Shown here: positions 17,136 to 26,301 of the stretch, one piece after another
How positions within the stretch are numbered: position 1 is the stretch's first letter
Layout: each line of letters begins with the position of its first letter
NCBI GenBank assembly: GCA_946406195.1
Contig: CAMJJT010000002.1
Location: 62,001 to 126,000, forward strand
Length of the DNA stretch: 64,000 nucleotides
From: an uncultured Bacteroidales bacterium
GTDB taxonomy: Bacteria; Bacteroidota; Bacteroidia; Bacteroidales; Paludibacteraceae
Reading direction: 5' to 3'
Program-made: the position numbers and the translations under genes
Notes under the pieces: generated by a model
What the model was told of the DNA's origin: nothing
The model's input: the letters and a program-made list of their open reading frames with translations, nothing else
The model's database searches: none

Positions 17136-18837
17136 TATCGTGTTTATGCTCATAAACGGCTTCCTCTACATTGATGATGTAGTCGCCCATTTTCTCGAGT
17201 TCGAGGATGATATCCATGTAGTTGACACCGGTGGTGTAATCGTACTCCTTATCGGTTATATGCTGCATGTTCTTGGTTTTGAGTTCGTCCCGGAAATTAT
17301 TGATCTCATTCTCCATGTTAGTCATCTCCATGAACTCATCTTCGCTGATATTCACTTTCTCTAGTGCTTGAACCATTTTTGCTTCTGCTCCATTGAGGAG
17401 GTACATCATCATTTCCACATTCTTATCCTGATACTCAGTGTATTTGATATGCGAATCATGCTTATGGCGGATATAACGGGAGAGGTTGAAATTCGCATCG
17501 CCGACAGACTCCAACTCGGAGACGATACGAAGCATTTTATGGACCTCATGCTTGGATTGGTCGGAGAGACGACCATCGGCTACTTGGTTGAGGTATTGGG
17601 CAATCTCATACTCCATACGGTCGCATATACCTTCGTATTTCTCGACGCGCGAGAAGATCATGGTGAACTGCGTTTCGTCCTCCTCATGGTAGAGGTCATG
17701 AATCATGCCCAACATACGTTGTGTACGGACGGCAAAGACGTGTACCTCTTTCCAAGCCTGTAAGATGGAGAGCTCGGAAGTGGACATAAGACCACCGGAG
17801 ATAAAACGGAGTTGGCTGTCCGTGTCTTTCTGCTCGGGTTTGGATGGAAGGATCCATACGACGAGTTTCTCCAAGAGAGGAATGAACCCGATGAGGATAC
17901 AGGTATTGATGACGTTAAAAGAAGTGTGGAAAGTAGCCAAGATAGCATTCAGTTTATCCGGCGAGACATCAGAGGGTGTCCCCGGCACAAACTCAACACC
18001 CCACAGTCCGCACACTTTGCCGACAAAGAAACGGAAGATACAAAGCACCCAGATGACGCCGAAGAGGTTGAATACCAAGTGAGCCATGGCTGCACGGCGT
18101 GCTTGAACGGAGGCTGAGAGCGCTACGATATTCGAGGTGATCGTTGTACCGATGTTCTCTCCTAAGACGAGGGATATACCCATATCGATCGGCAGCACAT
18201 GGGTCGAGCAGAGGGTCATGGTGATTGCCATGATTGCCGCGGACGATTGTACTGCAAAGGTCAGAATACCACCAACGAGCAAGTAGAGGAAATAACTACC
18301 ATACCCCCATGAAGAGGTAGCAATAAAGAAATTACGTACCGGTGCCATTTGGTCGAGGTGCATCTCAGTAGCGTTGATCTTCAGAGTGGTCAAACCTAAC
18401 AACAAGAGACTCAGACCCATTAGAAAATCGCCAAGATTGGCGTTTTTCTTGGTGTAGATAAGTGCGACGGCAAGGACAATCGCCGTATAGACGATGAGGC
18501 GGAGGTCAAACGAGCCACCTCCGAGCACCATGATCCACGCGGTAAACGTAGTACCAATGTTCGCACCCATGATAACCGAGATAGCCTGTGCAAGCGAGAG
18601 AATACCGGCGGATACGAAGCTGACGGTCATAACCGTAGTTGCGGTAGATGATTGCACTGCCGCCGTGATGAATGCACCGGTGAGGACACCGGAGAAGCGG
18701 TTGGTGGTCATCGTACCAAGCACATTGCTGAGTGTACTACCTGCCATCTTCTGCAGGCCTTCCGACATCACTTTCAGTCCGTACATAAGCATCGCTACGG
18801 AACCGATGAGAGTGATAAGTTGTAGAGCTAATTGCAT
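17131..18837 (-). CDS. Na+/phosphate cotransporter (NptA/PNaS type) with PhoU-like domain
   Basis: A 568-residue type II sodium-phosphate symporter. Two inverted transport repeats each carry the diagnostic QSS motif (AVQSSTATTVMTVSF and AVQSSAAIMAITMTL) together with GANIGTT and GENIGTT. About eight membrane segments fill residues 1-310. The last ~220 residues form a helical PhoU-like cytoplasmic domain (MLRIVSELESVGDANFNLSR; LELEKMGDYIINVEEA). It starts 37 nt after the PEP-binding gene, with a heptamer array in the gap. Confidence 0.92.
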   Translation of the reverse strand: MQLALQLITLIGSVAMLMYGLKVMSEGLQKMAGSTLSNVLGTMTTNRFSGVLTGAFITAAVQSSTATTVMTVSFVSAGILSLAQAISVIMGANIGTTFTAWIMVLGGGSFDLRLIVYTAIVLAVALIYTKKNANLGDFLMGLSLLLLGLTTLKINATEMHLDQMAPVRNFFIATSSWGYGSYFLYLLVGGILTFAVQSSAAIMAITMTLCSTHVLPIDMGISLVLGENIGTTITSNIVALSASVQARRAAMAHLVFNLFGVIWVLCIFRFFVGKVCGLWGVEFVPGTPSDVSPDKLNAILATFHTSFNVINTCILIGFIPLLEKLVVWILPSKPEQKDTDSQLRFISGGLMSTSELSILQAWKEVHVFAVRTQRMLGMIHDLYHEEDETQFTMIFSRVEKYEGICDRMEYEIAQYLNQVADGRLSDQSKHEVHKMLRIVSELESVGDANFNLSRYIRHKHDSHIKYTEYQDKNVEMMMYLLNGAEAKMVQALEKVNISEDEFMEMTNMENEINNFRDELKTKNMQHITDKEYDYTTGVNYMDIILELEKMGDYIINVEEAVYEHKHDK

Positions 18838-18846
18838 AGCTGGTGG

Positions 18847-18874
18847 AAATTAAAAATTAAAAATTAAAAATTTA
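18847..18874. repeat. Heptamer array AAATTAA, four units
   Basis: AAATTAA repeats three times plus AAATTTA, ending exactly at the stop codon of the PEP-binding gene (18875-18877). Confidence 0.85.
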
Positions 18875-21835
18875 TTATTGGTTAAGTATTTTTACTAATG
18901 CTTTATTGGCAAAGCCGTCGATGTACATCTCCAAGGGTTTAGGGAGACAGACATGACGGACGAGATCGGTCTCTTCGAGAGCAGGCAGGGCATCAAGGAC
19001 CGATTGATCGTATTCATCGGAGGAAGGACGCGTCCAGGGATCGACGTTTATGTAACCGACGTTGAAAGAGGTCATATTCTGGAAGAAATGCGAGCCTTGG
19101 GATGGTTCGATGCGGAAATCGGGCAAGGAACACTCGGTGATCGCCTTTGCTTCGCTTATATCTCCCCATTGAACGGGTACGCCAAGTGTCGGAATCTGTG
19201 ATCCCCAACGTCCGTAACCGATCAAGAGGTATTGGCGTCCTTCCTGCCGCATTCTGTTGTTCCACTCGCGAAGCGTTGCCGCCATTTCCTGTGTCCGAAG
19301 GATGTTAAAAGTTTCTTTACGGAGATAGATTATGTCCGTTACATCTTCCGTTTGACCAACTCCAAGCGCATTGCCGGAACGCAAGAAAGCGCCGGTTTCA
19401 TCGACCTTTTCCCATTCTACCTTTGCGGTTAAGCTGTCCGCAGAAATGGGACGAATCTGCAATACATGGAAAATCTGGGGTTCATGCTCCAAGTTCACGG
19501 CAAACTCTATCTCCACGGGCGTTTTGATCTCCTCGCGCGCGATATCTAAAAGGTGTTGTATGATGTCCGCCAAGGGGAAGGTATTGAACTTGAGTTGCGG
19601 CGCAAAGGTGACGATACGTGGTCCATCGGGATAACAGGAGTCCACAATGCGCATGTTCTCGCGATCGTACGTAGAAGCGATGAGTTTGAGGGATTCGAAT
19701 TGTCCGCACTCATGAATCGGAATGCGTTCCAAGTTAACCGCATCATCGATGGAAGTCTTGAATTTCTCCGGGCTGAGGGAGAGAGCGAGCATGGATTGCT
19801 GGGTCTCACGCATTGCCAAATCGACCGTGGAAGTTTGCAAGACGTTCTTCGGGTATTTGGGCGAGAAACGAAGTACTTGTTCGCCATCGACTACGGCTTT
19901 ACCGAGTCCGTAAGCGATCTTGACGATACCATCTTCGGGTTTCTCTTTGCCGACCGGGTAGAAATTGATGCTTCGCGCTACACCGGAGATCACCGGGAAA
20001 TAGTAATTTCCTTCGGTTTCACCGCATACTTCCTGCAGAACAATCGCCATTTTTTCTTCGGAAGGCACATTGCCGGTGGAGATAATATACCCACGTGAAG
20101 CGGCAAAATAGACCGAGGCATAGACGGATTTGATTGCCTTGGAGAGCATTCTGAGTTGCTGGTCTTCGTTCTCCGTATGCGGAATCATATAGGTGCTATA
20201 AACTCCTGCAAAGGGCTGATAATAAGAATCTTCCAGTTTGGAGGAAGAGCGGATAGCCAGCGGTCTGTTCGTGACACGGATGAAATGGCGCAAAGCCACC
20301 AATAACTCCGAAGGCAGACCTGCTGAAACGAACTCCGAGAGCAGTTCCTCGTCGGTCAAGTCCGAATTGATGACGTATTGCAGTCCGTTGTCATGGATGA
20401 ACTGGTCGAAATAATCGGTGGTAATGACCATCGTGCGCGGCACCAAGACACGCAGGTCCTGCCAATGATCGTAGAGGTCATGTTTTTGGAGCATATGGTT
20501 GAGGAAAGCGAGTCCTCTACCCTTTCCCCCCAAGGCACCATTCCCACAACGCGAGAACCAGATGGTATTGTTATACGTTTCCGGCGCATACTTGGCTACC
20601 ACGCCAAGGGCTTGGTTGATGCGGTAGTCGTGTATGAGACGGATATTGGTCTGACGGATGTTTTCGATGTCCGTGTCGTCTTGAATCTTGAGCGCGCTCA
20701 CGGGTCTTCCGACCGAGAAGAGACCGCGCGCAAAGAGCCATTTGGAGAGATAGTTATTATCACTAAGACGTCTGAAAGCAGCCGATGAAATCGAGGAAAT
20801 AATACGTTCGAAGCCTTCGAGATCGGAGGCACGCGCTATCTCTTTGCCGGTTCGCGGGTCACGCGCGATGAAATCACCGAAACCGAACTCGCGCTCAATA
20901 TATTCGCTCACGTCCTGCGAAAGGGTCTTGGATTTCTTAACCACAAAGCCGACGTTCAGTTTGCGTGCGGTTGTGCGCATGGATTCCTGCGAGGATTGCA
21001 TGAGGAACGGCATGGTGGGGTTATTTTCCCGGATTAACCGGCATAAATCAACACCGGCATCGAGTTTTTCCATCGAGGAAGGTTCGCCTTTATGCACCAC
21101 AAAACCCACATCGGAAATGACGCCGATCATGTTCGAGCCGAAACGGTTGTAGAGCTCCACTGCCTCGTCGTAACAGGTTGCCATGAGCACTTTTGGTCGT
21201 GCCCGCTTACGGAGAAGCTGCTGTTTCTCGTTGAGCGCATCGCGGATAGCGATGGAGTTTTGCTGAAGGACGAGCTTGTAGAGCAAAGGCAAGTACGTAG
21301 AGTAATAACGCACGGAGTCCTCGACCAACATGATCGCGCGCACACCTTCATCGAGGATGTCATGCTCCGCATTGAGGCGGTCCTCTATGAGTTTGATGAT
21401 AGCGATGATAAGGTCTGTGGAGTTATTCCAGTTGAAGAAATAATCGATGTTCGAGCGGTCGTGCTGCTCAATGCGGTTGTAGATCTCCTTGCTGAAGGAA
21501 GAGAGGAGCACAATCGGGCAGCCCGGCATAAGCGTTTTCGCCTCTTTGGCAAAATCAAAGACATCGAGTTCACCCACGCTGTACATGGTGAGGATGAGGT
21601 CAAAAGGCAGTTTGTTAGACGCTTTGCGTTCTTCGATGATCGTGAGCGCCTCTTTGGTCGTCTCCGCCCGCGTGATAGACGGCGGATTAGAGAGGTTCAG
21701 TTCGGCGTACTCCTGTGCGATCTGTACGTCAATACGACCGTCCTCCTCGAGTGCAAAACTATCGTAGTTATTGCACACAAGAAGGATGCGTTTGACGCGT
21801 TTCTCCATCAAAGATGTATAGTTGTTGACTTGCAT
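18875..21835 (-). CDS. PEP/pyruvate-binding protein with two receiver-like domains
   Basis: A 986-residue cytoplasmic protein. Residues ~15-150 look like a degenerate response-regulator receiver, with the expected phospho-acceptor position reading LTMYSVG. Residues ~165-310 form a second receiver-like domain with VEDS, an ISDVGF aspartate and VKKSK. From ~400 on there is a pyruvate-phosphate-dikinase-type PEP/pyruvate-binding (ATP-grasp) region with GGKGRGLAFLNHML, AIRSSSKLEDS and EIEFAVNLEHEPQIFHVLQIRP. The phospho-histidine and PEP-barrel domains of true PEP synthase or PPDK are absent, so a complete PEP synthase reaction is unlikely. Bacteroidetes homologues are often labelled PEP synthase. 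The ATG at 21835 is supported. Confidence 0.85.
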   Translation of the reverse strand: MQVNNYTSLMEKRVKRILLVCNNYDSFALEEDGRIDVQIAQEYAELNLSNPPSITRAETTKEALTIIEERKASNKLPFDLILTMYSVGELDVFDFAKEAKTLMPGCPIVLLSSFSKEIYNRIEQHDRSNIDYFFNWNNSTDLIIAIIKLIEDRLNAEHDILDEGVRAIMLVEDSVRYYSTYLPLLYKLVLQQNSIAIRDALNEKQQLLRKRARPKVLMATCYDEAVELYNRFGSNMIGVISDVGFVVHKGEPSSMEKLDAGVDLCRLIRENNPTMPFLMQSSQESMRTTARKLNVGFVVKKSKTLSQDVSEYIEREFGFGDFIARDPRTGKEIARASDLEGFERIISSISSAAFRRLSDNNYLSKWLFARGLFSVGRPVSALKIQDDTDIENIRQTNIRLIHDYRINQALGVVAKYAPETYNNTIWFSRCGNGALGGKGRGLAFLNHMLQKHDLYDHWQDLRVLVPRTMVITTDYFDQFIHDNGLQYVINSDLTDEELLSEFVSAGLPSELLVALRHFIRVTNRPLAIRSSSKLEDSYYQPFAGVYSTYMIPHTENEDQQLRMLSKAIKSVYASVYFAASRGYIISTGNVPSEEKMAIVLQEVCGETEGNYYFPVISGVARSINFYPVGKEKPEDGIVKIAYGLGKAVVDGEQVLRFSPKYPKNVLQTSTVDLAMRETQQSMLALSLSPEKFKTSIDDAVNLERIPIHECGQFESLKLIASTYDRENMRIVDSCYPDGPRIVTFAPQLKFNTFPLADIIQHLLDIAREEIKTPVEIEFAVNLEHEPQIFHVLQIRPISADSLTAKVEWEKVDETGAFLRSGNALGVGQTEDVTDIIYLRKETFNILRTQEMAATLREWNNRMRQEGRQYLLIGYGRWGSQIPTLGVPVQWGDISEAKAITECSLPDFRIEPSQGSHFFQNMTSFNVGYINVDPWTRPSSDEYDQSVLDALPALEETDLVRHVCLPKPLEMYIDGFANKALVKILNQ

Positions 21836-21856
21836 ATTAGAACGTTTTGAACCAGC

Positions 21857-21889
21857 ATTACTCCCGTATTACTCCCCTTTTACTCCCGA
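21857..21889. repeat. 11-nt tandem repeat, ATTACTCCCGT type
   Basis: Three 11-nt units (ATTACTCCCGT, ATTACTCCCCT, TTTACTCCCGA) lie just upstream of the PEP-binding gene start, in the gap after gdhA. Confidence 0.7.
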
Positions 21890-21891
21890 CC

Positions 21892-21926
21892 CGATTCTCT
21901 CTCGTTAGTGTCTCGCTAGTCTGATT
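21892..21926. repeat. 11-mer-based 35-nt dispersed repeat, second copy in valS
   Basis: The stretch begins CGATTCTCTCTCGTTAG and ends TAGTCTGATT, built on an 11-nt unit. Its reverse complement occurs inside the valS coding region at 56531-56565 with 33 of 35 positions identical. Confidence 0.85.
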
Positions 21927-21954
21927 TGGCTATATATGTACGAACAAACGCAGT

Positions 21955-23310
21955 TTATACTAAGCCTTGCTCCACCATGGAGTTGGCGACTTTCATGAAG
22001 CCGGCGATGTTAGCTCCCTTGACGTAATTGATATAACCGTCCTCCTCGGTGCCGTATTTGAGGCATGCCGCGTGGATGTCCGCCATGATTGTGCGGAGAC
22101 GCTGGTCCACTTCCTCCGCCGTCCATTTGAGACGCATGGAGTTCTGGGTCATTTCGAGACCGGAGGTAGCGACCCCACCGGCGTTGGATGCCTTACCCGG
22201 GCTGTAGAGGATCTTAGCCCCTTGGAAGAGCGTGATCGCTTCCGGCGTGGAAGGCATGTTTGCTCCTTCGGTAACGCAGAAACAGCCGTTCTTGAGGAGG
22301 TTCTCGGCATCGGATTTCTCTATCTCATTTTGGGTAGCACAGGGCATGGCGATGTCGCAAGGGATACGCCAAGGACGCTCACCTGCGAAATACTGTGCCT
22401 GCGGATACTTGGCGGCATACTCTTTGATACGTCCGCGGCGGATGTTCTTGAGCTCAAAGACGAAGTTCATCTTCTCCTCATTGAGTCCTTCAGGATCGTA
22501 GATGAATCCGTCGGAATCGCTGAGTGTGAGCACTTTAGCACCGAGTCGCATGGCTTTCTGCGCCGCATACTGCGCTACGTTTCCGGAACCGGAGATGCAG
22601 ACGTTCTTGCCCTCGAAAGACTCGCTACGGGTAGCCAACATCGCTTGTGCGAAATAACAAGCGCCGTAACCGGTAGCCTCGGGACGCATAAGCGAACCAC
22701 CCCACATCTGACCTTTGCCGGTAAGGGTGCCGGTGAACTCGTCGCGGAGACGTTTATACTGACCGAACATGAAGCCGATCTCACGACCGCCCACTCCGAT
22801 ATCTCCGGCAGGCACATCCGTGTCGGCGCCAATATGACGTTGGAGTTCGGTCATGAAGGATTGACAAAAACGCATTACCTCGGCGTCAGATTTACCGCGC
22901 GGAGAGAAGTCCGAACCGCCCTTTGCACCGCCCATAGGCAAGGTTGTGAGGGCATTCTTGAAAGTCTGCTCGAACGCGAGGAACTTCATGATTGAGAGGT
23001 TCACCGAGGCATGGAAACGGATACCACCTTTGTAGGGACCAATGGCAGAGTTCATTTGTACGCGGAAACCGCGGTTAATATGCACTTCGCCCTGATCGTC
23101 CATCCAAGGCACGCGGAACATGATCACACGTTCCGGCTCCACCATGCGCTCCATGATCTTCTGTTCACGCAGATAGGGATATGCCATGATCATCGGAGCG
23201 ACCGATTCGATTACTTCTTTGACTGCTTGGTGAAACTCGTTCTCACCCGGGTTTTTACTAATGAGATCCGCCATAAAGGCGTCCACATACATTTGCGTTT
23301 GTTTGTCCAT
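21955..23310 (-). CDS. gdhA: Glutamate dehydrogenase (hexameric, likely NADP-dependent)
   Basis: A 451-residue enzyme interconverting 2-oxoglutarate plus ammonia and glutamate. Substrate-domain motifs are intact: GPYKGGIRFH and LPMGGAKGGSDF (catalytic lysine region near residue 126), then PAGDIGVGGREIGFM. The Rossmann part carries CISGSGNVAQYAAQKA, and the C-terminal end has GKASNAGGVATSGLEM. Length and sequence fit the ~450-residue small hexameric class used for ammonia assimilation. I start at the ATG at 23310 (MDKQTQMYVDAF) because a promoter lies 50-80 nt upstream, inside the longer open frame. Confidence 0.95.
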   Translation of the reverse strand: MDKQTQMYVDAFMADLISKNPGENEFHQAVKEVIESVAPMIMAYPYLREQKIMERMVEPERVIMFRVPWMDDQGEVHINRGFRVQMNSAIGPYKGGIRFHASVNLSIMKFLAFEQTFKNALTTLPMGGAKGGSDFSPRGKSDAEVMRFCQSFMTELQRHIGADTDVPAGDIGVGGREIGFMFGQYKRLRDEFTGTLTGKGQMWGGSLMRPEATGYGACYFAQAMLATRSESFEGKNVCISGSGNVAQYAAQKAMRLGAKVLTLSDSDGFIYDPEGLNEEKMNFVFELKNIRRGRIKEYAAKYPQAQYFAGERPWRIPCDIAMPCATQNEIEKSDAENLLKNGCFCVTEGANMPSTPEAITLFQGAKILYSPGKASNAGGVATSGLEMTQNSMRLKWTAEEVDQRLRTIMADIHAACLKYGTEEDGYINYVKGANIAGFMKVANSMVEQGLV

Positions 23311-23360
23311 AAGACATCTGAAATTTATTACAACAATTAATTTTTCACAAAAATAACGCA

Positions 23361-23391
23361 CAAAGGTACGACAAAAATTGCAAATATGCAA
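23361..23391 (-). promoter_or_regulatory. gdhA promoter
   Basis: On the minus strand, TTG at 23391-23389 and TACCTTTG at 23368-23361 are 20 nt apart, in the extended context TTGCATATTTGCAA. The expected leader is about 40-45 nt. Confidence 0.85.
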
Positions 23392-23449
23392 ATTTTTTCG
23401 GTATTATTTTATAAAAAAGTACGCGCGCACAAAAAAAACGCGCGTGTGC

Positions 23450-23480
23450 TTGCGTATATGAAAAAAAAATAGTACCTTTG
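23450..23480 (+). promoter_or_regulatory. prfB promoter
   Basis: TTG at 23450-23452 and TACCTTTG at 23473-23480 with a 20-nt spacer; the -33 context is TTGCGTATATG. It is divergent from the gdhA promoter. Confidence 0.85.
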
Positions 23481-23515
23481 CAGCCGCTTATGTTAAATTG
23501 GTTAATTATAGACTT

Positions 23516-24622
23516 ATGATCACAATAGAACAATTAAAAGATGTACAGCAGCGCGCGGATAAGTTAAAGGCTTATTTGCAGATTGATGAGAAGCGTATTC
23601 AGTTGGAGGAAGAGGAGTTGCACACGCAAGCACCCGGTTTCTGGGACGACGCGAAAGCAGCGGAGTTGCAGATGAGAAAAGTGAAGGGCATCAAGCGCTG
23701 GATAGAAGGTTATGAGGGCGTTCGTGCCGCCGTGGAAGAGTTGGCCTTGGCGTTCGATTATTACAAGGAAGAGTTAGTGACCGAAGAGGAGGTGGATACC
23801 GCTTATTCCAAGGCACTGACGGAGGTAGAGGACCTCGAGATGCGGAACATGCTGAGTCATGAGGAAGACCAGATGCCTGCCGTGCTGAAGATCGTTTCCG
23901 GAGCCGGCGGCACTGAGGCGCAAGACTGGGCGGAGCAGTTGATGCGTATGTATATGCGTTACTGCGAGAAGCATGATTACAAGGTGACGATCGAGAACCT
24001 GCAGGAAGGCGACGAAGCCGGCATCAAGACCGTGACATTCAATATCGAAGGCGAAATGGCGTACGGTTATCTGAAGAGCGAGAACGGCGTACACCGTCTG
24101 GTTCGCGTGAGTCCGTACAACGCCCAAGGCAAACGTATGACTTCGTTCGCCAGCGTGTTTGTGGTGCCGTTGATTGATGACACGATCGAGGTGGAGGTTA
24201 ACCCTGCCGGAATTAGTTGGGACACTTTCCGCAGTTCCGGTGCAGGCGGTCAGAACGTCAACAAAGTGGAGTCCGGTGTGCGGCTTCATTATAAGTTCGT
24301 GAACCCGTTAACCGGTCAACCGGACGAGATCGTGATTGAGAACACGGAGACGCGTGACCAGCCGAAGAACCGCGAGAACGCGTTGCGTCACTTGCGCAGC
24401 CAACTCTATGAGTTGGAGTTAGAGAAACGTCGTCAGGCACAGGCGAAAGTGGAGGCAGGCAAGAAGAAGATTGAATGGGGCAGCCAGATACGAAGCTATG
24501 TGTTCGACGACCGCCGCGTTAAAGACCACCGTACCAATTATCAGACAAGCAATGTCAACGCCGTCATGGATGGCGATATAGACGCATTCATCAAAGCCTA
24601 TTTGATGGAGTTTCCGGAGTAA
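23516..24622 (+). CDS. prfB: Peptide chain release factor 2
   Basis: A 368-residue release factor for UGA and UAA stops. The peptidyl-tRNA hydrolysis motif GGQ is at residues 244-246 (SSGAGGQNVNKVESGVRLHY). The stop-codon reading loop is SPY at 199-201 (RVSPYNAQGKRMTSF) rather than SPF. The frame is continuous from the ATG at 23516, with no in-frame UGA after codon ~25, so the +1 frameshift autoregulation known from Escherichia coli is absent. The chosen start sits 36 nt after the -7 box; an upstream GTG-type start at 23498 is less likely. Confidence 0.95.
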   Translation: MITIEQLKDVQQRADKLKAYLQIDEKRIQLEEEELHTQAPGFWDDAKAAELQMRKVKGIKRWIEGYEGVRAAVEELALAFDYYKEELVTEEEVDTAYSKALTEVEDLEMRNMLSHEEDQMPAVLKIVSGAGGTEAQDWAEQLMRMYMRYCEKHDYKVTIENLQEGDEAGIKTVTFNIEGEMAYGYLKSENGVHRLVRVSPYNAQGKRMTSFASVFVVPLIDDTIEVEVNPAGISWDTFRSSGAGGQNVNKVESGVRLHYKFVNPLTGQPDEIVIENTETRDQPKNRENALRHLRSQLYELELEKRRQAQAKVEAGKKKIEWGSQIRSYVFDDRRVKDHRTNYQTSNVNAVMDGDIDAFIKAYLMEFPE

Positions 24623-24645
24623 TGAACAATTAAAACTCTACTAAT

Positions 24646-25050
24646 ATGAAAAAAATCTTATTCTTAGTGGCCTCACTGGCCCTTGTATCCTTCCTTTGGG
24701 TTGGTTGTGACAAAAAAGACAAAGACAATAGTACCACCCCTACATTATCAGGCACAAAATGGAGCGGATTTGTCTCAAGCATGATTATCCAATTGCAATT
24801 CATTGGCGACAAATGCATGCTTAGCAACCAGTCCATTCCCTCCGCATCTGCAAAAGCATCGTACGTAACCAATGGTTCGACGGTAACTCTTACTATCATT
24901 GAAATATCCGATGTGGCAGACTGGGGCTATTTTCTAAACGCAGGAACACAACTCACCGGAATCTATGACTCCACGAATGATTGCATTGTATTCCAAACTT
25001 TGATGGAAGGAGAGATAACTAAGGTAGAATTTTATCGAAATAAATATTAA
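24646..25050 (+). CDS. Small lipoprotein of unknown function
   Basis: A 134-residue protein with a lipoprotein signal (MKKILFLVASLALVSFLWVGC, cysteine 21) and a Lys/Asp-rich tether. A beta-rich body follows (LSGTKWSGFVSSMIIQLQF; STVTLTIIEISDVADWGYFL; VEFYRNKY) that looks like a small lipocalin- or META-like barrel. I cannot name a family. It lies 23 nt after prfB and 3 nt before the C1 peptidase gene, so it may be exported together with that peptidase. Confidence 0.75.
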   Translation: MKKILFLVASLALVSFLWVGCDKKDKDNSTTPTLSGTKWSGFVSSMIIQLQFIGDKCMLSNQSIPSASAKASYVTNGSTVTLTIIEISDVADWGYFLNAGTQLTGIYDSTNDCIVFQTLMEGEITKVEFYRNKY

Positions 25051-25053
25051 AAC

Positions 25054-26298
25054 ATGACCCTATTATCAATTTTAGCAGCATTGATGCTGGATAGCGTTGT
25101 GGTAGATACGACGCGAATAGATAGCGTTGTGGCAGACACGGCGCAAGTAGATTCCGTACAAGCAGAAACAGCGAAAGCAGACAGCGGATTTGTGTTCACA
25201 ACCGTGGACAGCGTAGCCATTACGCCCGTTAAAGACCAACACCGCAGCGGAACCTGCTGGGCATTCTCTACGTTGGGCTTTTTGGAGAGCGAAGTGCTTC
25301 GTATCAAAGGCATTGAAGTGGACTTCGCAGAAATGTATGTTGTTAGCAAAACAATGATAGACCGCGCTACATACTGCGTGCGCATGTATAACGAGCCGAA
25401 TTTTGCGGCAGGCGGAAGTGCATATGACGTGATCTACTGTATGAAGCATTACGGTCTGGTGCCGCAAGCAGCGATGCCCGGTATTCGGTATGGATCCACT
25501 TCTGCGGATACCCTACCCGTTCATACAGAGTTGGACAAAGTAGCAAGCGGTTATTTGAACGCGTTGACGGGCTTGAAGAAACTGACACCGGTTTGGCGTG
25601 AGGGTTTGCAGGCTATCTATGACACGTATTTAGGTAAATGTCCGCGCGAGTTCCTATATGAAGGTCAGATGTACACGCCTCAGACGTATGTGGAATCATT
25701 AGGTCTGGACGCCGACGATTATATATCGCTGACGAGTTATACCCACCACCCTTTCTATCAGACTTTCGCCCTCGAAGTGCCGGATAACTGGCGTATGGAC
25801 CAGATGTACAACCTGCCGATTGACGAGTTGATGGAGGTGATTGAAAATGCGTTGGCGAACGGGTTTACGCTGGCTTGGGGCGCAGACGTGAGCGAAATAG
25901 GATTCACCCGGAAAGGTATCGGTGTAATGCCGCTGGACGAGAAAGGCGCGGATATAACCGGAAGCGACATGGCTAAATGGGTAGGTATGAGCAAGGATGA
26001 GCAGAAAGCCAAACTGACAGAGAAACCGCTGCCAGAGAAAGAGATCACGCAGGAAATGCGTCAACAGGCGTATGACAACTGGGAGACCACCGATGACCAC
26101 GGTATGCAGATTTTCGGTATCGCCAAAGACCAAAACGGTAAGAAATACTACATGGTGAAGAACAGTTGGGGCACGATGCGCTCGGACTACAAGGGAATAT
26201 GGTATATCAGCGAGGCGTTCATGCGCTACAAGACGAACGACATCCTCGTTCATAAAAACGCCGTTCCAGAAGACATCCGTAAGAAATTAGGACTCTAA
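25054..26298 (+). CDS. C1-family cysteine peptidase (bleomycin hydrolase / PepC-like)
   Basis: A 414-residue papain-fold aminopeptidase-type enzyme. The catalytic set is complete: Q62, C68 in RSGTCWAFS, H349 in TDDHGMQIFG and N370 in VKNSWG. The large insert between Cys and His matches the bleomycin hydrolase branch. The N-terminus has a short hydrophobic start (MTLLSILAALML) that may serve as a signal, followed by an imperfect repeat of (V/A)DT.. ..DSVV units over residues 13-45, coded by similar but not identical DNA. It forms a run of genes with the lipoprotein before it. Confidence 0.88.
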   Translation: MTLLSILAALMLDSVVVDTTRIDSVVADTAQVDSVQAETAKADSGFVFTTVDSVAITPVKDQHRSGTCWAFSTLGFLESEVLRIKGIEVDFAEMYVVSKTMIDRATYCVRMYNEPNFAAGGSAYDVIYCMKHYGLVPQAAMPGIRYGSTSADTLPVHTELDKVASGYLNALTGLKKLTPVWREGLQAIYDTYLGKCPREFLYEGQMYTPQTYVESLGLDADDYISLTSYTHHPFYQTFALEVPDNWRMDQMYNLPIDELMEVIENALANGFTLAWGADVSEIGFTRKGIGVMPLDEKGADITGSDMAKWVGMSKDEQKAKLTEKPLPEKEITQEMRQQAYDNWETTDDHGMQIFGIAKDQNGKKYYMVKNSWGTMRSDYKGIWYISEAFMRYKTNDILVHKNAVPEDIRKKLGL

Positions 26299-26301
26299 TA
26301 A

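Noticed and set aside
21092..21850. Open frame of 252 codons on the + strand
   Set aside because: Antisense to the receiver region of the PEP-binding protein, with no family match.
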